A stretch of DNA of 64,000 nt from Nonomuraea polychroma (lineage in GTDB: Bacteria; Actinomycetota; Actinomycetes; Streptosporangiales; Streptosporangiaceae). The stretch is taken from the NCBI RefSeq assembly GCF_004011505.1, contig NZ_SAUN01000001.1:7095501-7159500 (forward strand), given 5' to 3'. Below are positions 60,926 to 64,000 of this stretch, piece after piece (the first letter of the stretch is position 1; the number at the start of each line of letters is the position of its first letter). Made by a program: the position numbers and the translations under genes. Below the pieces are notes generated by a model. It was not told where the DNA came from. It did not search any database and worked only from the letters and a program-made list of their open reading frames with translations.

Positions 60926-61838
60926 CTATGGATTTCTGGCAATCAGGGCGGGCGTGGCGCGTGGCGGGCCATCTGCGTACGCTCCGAGGGAAAGTACGGG
61001 GGTGGCTGCGACGCGGTGGAAGCCAGTCCGGTGGTGAGGATCGCGTACAGGCCCTGTACGTCCCGCCGGTGAGCGGGGCGCCTGGGGTGCCTGGCCCGCC
61101 GGACGCTGTCCCGTCCCGTGCGAGCCGGGAACGGGGGCGGGCACTGTGCGCCGGTCTGGCACACGGCTGGACGTTTTGCGAGAAGTCGTGGCAGGGCGGC
61201 TGGCCTGCCGTCGTCTGGGGGTCGGTCGGTCCTTGTTACGGGACCGGGCCTGCGGGCGCGGGTGCGCATCGGTGCGGGTGCGCCGGGCCCGCCGCGCCGC
61301 CCGGGTGGGCCTTTTCCTACGGAGAGCCCGGGCCACGTTGCCCTCCACGATCTTGTGGATGGAGCGGACGCCAGTGACCGGGTCGGTGCAGGTGTGCAGC
61401 TGGGCGAGCAGGCCGCGGGCGGCGATCCGCTCGGCCGCCGCGTGATCCCGGTCGCACGACAACCCACACGCCGGGCAGTAGGCCCACTTCCAGCCGCACT
61501 CGCCCAGCCGATCCGGCGCCGGAACATGCCGCAGCACGCTGCCCCCTTCGCCGCAGCGCGGGCAGTAGCGCGAGGTGCCTCGAGCAGGCACAGTAACCAC
61601 CGCGATGCCGTCCCTGGCGGCCAGATGCCGGATCGCCTCGACTACCGCGCCGCGCATCTGCCCCGACAACGCGGCGTTGCCAGATCGGACCCCACGCGCC
61701 TCCAGAGTGGCCAGATCCTCCAGGTAGATCACCGTGGCGCCGAGCGCGAGGGCCTGATCTACCGCCCACCGGGCCGCCGACCAGGCCAGCGCCTTGTTCA
61801 GATTTCGGATCCGGGCGCACACCCGCTCATGCTCGACT
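60926..61838 (-). pseudogene. TnpB-type (IS200/IS605 OrfB) C-terminal fragment
   Basis: Frame enters without a start at about 61838 (VEHERVCARIRNLNKALAWS) and holds the RuvC-like Glu segment VIYLEDLATLEARG, GQMRGAVVEAIRHLAARDGI, the zinc finger CPRCG ... CPACG, and the RuvC-III Asp in SCDRDHAAAERIAARGL. A long basic tail follows. The N-terminal half, with the first RuvC Asp and the helical domain, is missing. RNA-guided nuclease activity is therefore excluded. It replaces the 3' end of the SARP-like gene. Confidence 0.75.
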
Positions 61839-62579
61839 GGCGCGGCACCACCGGCGCCACCGGCCGGTGACCCTCGACGATGCGCTGGTGCAGGTCACGC
61901 AGGCGCGGCCCGGGGTGGACGCCGAGCTCGCTCGCCAGTATCCGCTGCACAGCGTGGTACAGCTCCAGCGCCTCGGCCGGGCGGCCGTCGTGCCAGAGGG
62001 CGGTCATGGCGAGCGCGTGCGGGGTCTCCCTGAGCGGCTCCTCGTCTCTCAGCTCCTGCAGCAGGGCGGGCACCTCACGGTGGCGGCCCAGCTCGATCAG
62101 GGCGGCGGCGTGCTCCTCGACCAGGTCCCACCGCTCACGCAGCAGCGGGCCGCGGACGCGCCGCTCGACCCAGTCGCTGCCGACCCCTTGGAGCGGCTCC
62201 CCGCGCCACAGGCCCAGCGCCCGCGCCCAGTCCTCGGTGGCGTCCTCGAGCCGGCCCGCCGCCCGCCCCTGGGCGGCCAGGTGGCGGAAACGCCCGACGT
62301 CCACCTCGTCGGCGGGCGCGGCGAGCGAGTAGCCGGCGGCCGTGCCGGCGATGCGCCCGCCCAGTGTCTTGCGGAGCTGCGACACCTTGAGCTGGATGAT
62401 CGTCTTGGCGGTCTTGGGCGGGTCGTCCTCCCACAGCGCCTCGATGAGCCGGTCCACCGGCACGTACACCCGTGATGCGCCGCGAGCAGCCCGAGCACGC
62501 ATTGCTGCTGGGCCCCCTCGATCGGGATCTCGGCGCCGCCGACGCAGACCTCGACCGGCCCGAGCACGCGGATCTCCAT
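61839..62579 (-). pseudogene. SARP/AfsR-type regulator, frameshifted and truncated
   Basis: ATG 62579 starts MEIRVLGPVEVCVGGAEIPI, EGAQQQCVLGLLAAHHG, a normal OmpR-like winged-helix opening. At about 62470-62485 the frame breaks; the next frame continues RVYVPVDRLIEALWEDDPPK, TAKTIIQLKVSQLRKTLGG, then a complete BTAD domain (DWARALGLWRGEPLQGVGSD, HALAMTALWHDGRPAEALEL, ILASELGVHPGPRLRDLHQR). At about 61838 it runs into TnpB sequence, so any NB-ARC part is lost. TATGCT stands just before the ATG. Confidence 0.75.
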
Positions 62580-62598
62580 CCCGCCCGAGCATAATGCG

Positions 62599-63570
62599 TC
62601 AAACCGCCTTCATCAGCGCGGCGGACACCTCCTCCAGCAGCCCGCCGACGCCCTGGTCCATGGCCGCCTTGGCGTGGCGGACCGCGTCCAGGGCGTTGCC
62701 CGCGGCGCTGGGCGAGTCCTCGACGACCATCCGCAGCTCCACCTCCAGCGGGGAGCCGCCGAATCCTTCGCCGTTCAGCCGGATGTAGGCGACCTTGCGG
62801 TCCTCCATGAACGGCACGTACTGCGCGCCGACGTGCGCGGACGCGCCCGCGCCCGCGACCTTGGTGGTCTTCTTGCTCGCCATCCGCTCGGCGTCCTGCA
62901 GGTTGACGAAGTCCATGTTGCCGCCGCCGAGCAATTGGTAGCCGCCGTCGAGGTGCACGCCGCTCTCGGTCAGCGCGTCCACCAGTGCCCGGTGCAGCAG
63001 TGTGGCGCCGAACGAGCTCTTCAGGTCGTCGCCGAGCAGCGGCAGCCGGGCTTCGGCGAACCGGCGCCGCCACTCCGGGGAGCGGGCGAGCACCGCGGGC
63101 ATGCAGTTGACGAACCCGCAGCCGGCGTCCAGAGCGGCCTGCGCGTACAGCTCGGTAGCCCGTTGCGCGCCGGACGGCAGGAAATTGAGCACGACGTGCG
63201 TGCCCGTAGCTGCCAGGTGCGCGGCGACGTCCTCCGGAGCCGCGCCGCCGCGCGGGTCCACGAGATCGGCCGAGCCGGGGCCGACGCCGTCGGCCAGGAT
63301 CCCGTCCACGACGGGCACCCCGAGATGGGGCACCGCGGCGAAGGCGCGGGCGTTGTTGGGTGCCGTCCAGATGGCCTCCGACAGGTCACGTCCCAGCTTG
63401 GCGGCGTTGACGTCGAAGGCGGCGGTGAAGCGCACCTGGGAGACGGCGTAGCCGGCGCACACCGGGTGCCGCAGTCCGGGCGCTTCCCCATCCCGGTAGT
63501 GCTCGACGCCCTGCACCAGCGACGACACGCAGTTGCCCACGCCGATCACGGCCACGTTCACGGTAGTCAT
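62599..63570 (-). CDS. Inositol-3-phosphate synthase-family protein
   Basis: 323-residue NAD-dependent myo-inositol-1-phosphate synthase family member. Opening VNVAVIGVGNCVSSLVQGVE (Rossmann loop), GDDLKSSFGATLLHRALVDA (conserved Lys and Ser in the catalytic segment), YQLLGGGNMDFVNL and KVAYIRLNGEGFGGSPLEVE. Length matches the bacterial/archaeal short form. Inositol phosphate feeds mycothiol and phosphatidylinositol. Closely related paralogues of unknown specificity exist, so I leave the symbol empty. Eight bases beyond its start side lies the LuxR stop. Confidence 0.88.
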   Translation of the reverse strand: MTTVNVAVIGVGNCVSSLVQGVEHYRDGEAPGLRHPVCAGYAVSQVRFTAAFDVNAAKLGRDLSEAIWTAPNNARAFAAVPHLGVPVVDGILADGVGPGSADLVDPRGGAAPEDVAAHLAATGTHVVLNFLPSGAQRATELYAQAALDAGCGFVNCMPAVLARSPEWRRRFAEARLPLLGDDLKSSFGATLLHRALVDALTESGVHLDGGYQLLGGGNMDFVNLQDAERMASKKTTKVAGAGASAHVGAQYVPFMEDRKVAYIRLNGEGFGGSPLEVELRMVVEDSPSAAGNALDAVRHAKAAMDQGVGGLLEEVSAALMKAV

Positions 63571-63577
63571 GACCGGA

Positions 63578-64000
63578 TTAGATCAGCCCCGCACGGCGGG
63601 CCAGCGCGGCAGCCTCAACGCGGGAGGTCGCGCCCAGCTTGGCGAGGATGTTCGAGACGTGCACGCCCGAGGTCCTGGCCGAGATGAACAGCCGCTCGGC
63701 GATCTGGCGGTTGCTCAGCCCCTCGGCGACCAGGGCGAGCACCTCCAGCTCCCTGGCCGACAGGTGGAGGTCGCCGGAGATACCGACCCGGAGCGTGGCC
63801 GCCGCCGCCTCGACCTCCCGCCGCAGCGGCTCGGCGGCCAGGCTCGCGGCGATCGCCGCCGCCTCGCGCAGCAGGTCGCGTGCGCCCGCCCGATCCTGCT
63901 CGGCCGCCCTGACAAGGGCCTGCCCCAACGCGTGCGGCTGCCCGACCGCCCGCCAGCACGCCACGGCCGCCGCCCACGACCCGCCCCGCTCGGCCTCGAA
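63578..64000 (-). CDS. LuxR-family regulator, C-terminal part (runs off the window)
   Basis: About 140 residues to the window edge. Helical TPR-like sequence (AVACWRAVGQPHALGQALVR, REAAAIAASLAAEPLRREVE) precedes a LuxR helix-turn-helix: LSARELEVLALVAEGLSNRQ, IAERLFISARTSGVHVSNIL, AKLGATSRVEAAALARRAG. The usual N-terminal AAA/LuxR-LAL ATPase would lie beyond 64000. Stop at 63578-63580, close to the start of the inositol-phosphate synthase homologue at 63570, so the two may be co-transcribed. Confidence 0.85.
   Translation of the reverse strand, partial: FEAERGGSWAAAVACWRAVGQPHALGQALVRAAEQDRAGARDLLREAAAIAASLAAEPLRREVEAAAATLRVGISGDLHLSARELEVLALVAEGLSNRQIAERLFISARTSGVHVSNILAKLGATSRVEAAALARRAGLI

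Noticed and set aside
60926..61838. A functional TnpB RNA-guided nuclease.
   Set aside because: The N-terminal half with the first catalytic Asp is absent and the sequence is fused to a broken regulator gene.

Overview
The window is high-GC actinomycete DNA. A mycothiol-dependent-isomerase-like protein, an inositol-phosphate synthase homologue, CobD, two ECF sigma factors, GTG starts and several apparently leaderless genes point to a filamentous actinomycete. A Streptosporangiales genus such as Nonomuraea is my best guess; that is inference, not demonstrated.

Region 1 (1-17548) is an extracellular polysaccharide-degradation locus for rhamnogalacturonan-I and beta-1,4-galactan. A nine-gene minus-strand array runs from 13274 down to the window edge: GH53 galactanase, CE12 rhamnogalacturonan acetylesterase, PL11 rhamnogalacturonan lyase, CE2 acetylesterase, CE12 esterase, GH53, a Tat-exported alpha/beta hydrolase, a GH43-type enzyme and a frameshifted GH5. 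Most carry CBM35, CBM13 or CBM32 modules. Divergent from it are a decayed PL11 gene and a third, multidomain GH53. A LacI-type palindrome sits in the divergent intergenic region. Two signal-peptide plus CBM35 cassettes are each reused on two different enzymes, so the locus appears to have grown by module shuffling.

Region 2 (17549-31719) mixes intact genes with many relics. Intact genes are a DUF4406-like protein, a membrane protein, an alpha/beta hydrolase without its nucleophile elbow next to an HxlR regulator, a DeoR regulator, a nitrilase/LysR pair, an LLM flavin oxidoreductase, and proline dehydrogenase divergent from a GlxA-type regulator. Relics include an integrase tail, a second GH5 start, an MFS exporter tail, a second GlxA regulator with its operator, a histidine-kinase tail, a GNAT start and a chimeric DNRLRE/LamG surface protein.

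Region 3 (31720-46870) is a sugar-catabolic island: a CUT2-type ABC importer, a ROK repressor, then a tightly overlapping operon of HAD phosphatase, TIM-barrel isomerase, two MDR dehydrogenases, PfkB kinase, DhnA-type aldolase, Gfo/Idh oxidoreductase, a GlcD-type FAD oxidase with a large internal deletion, GlcF and an SMP-30 lactonase. The island lies between two same-strand copies of a 289-bp integrase fragment that differ at one base.

Region 4 (47160-57826) holds a SUKH-4 immunity-type protein, a WD40 protein, a dispersed TCCGRACGT repeat family, two ECF sigma factors with small partner genes, AhpD and Tn3-transposase relics, an integrative-element-type HTH protein and tRNA-Arg(TCT). Region 5 (57827-64000) is mostly ordinary chromosome: APH-like kinase, CobD, exonuclease III, a TnpB fragment that truncates a broken SARP regulator, an inositol-phosphate synthase homologue and the end of a LuxR regulator.
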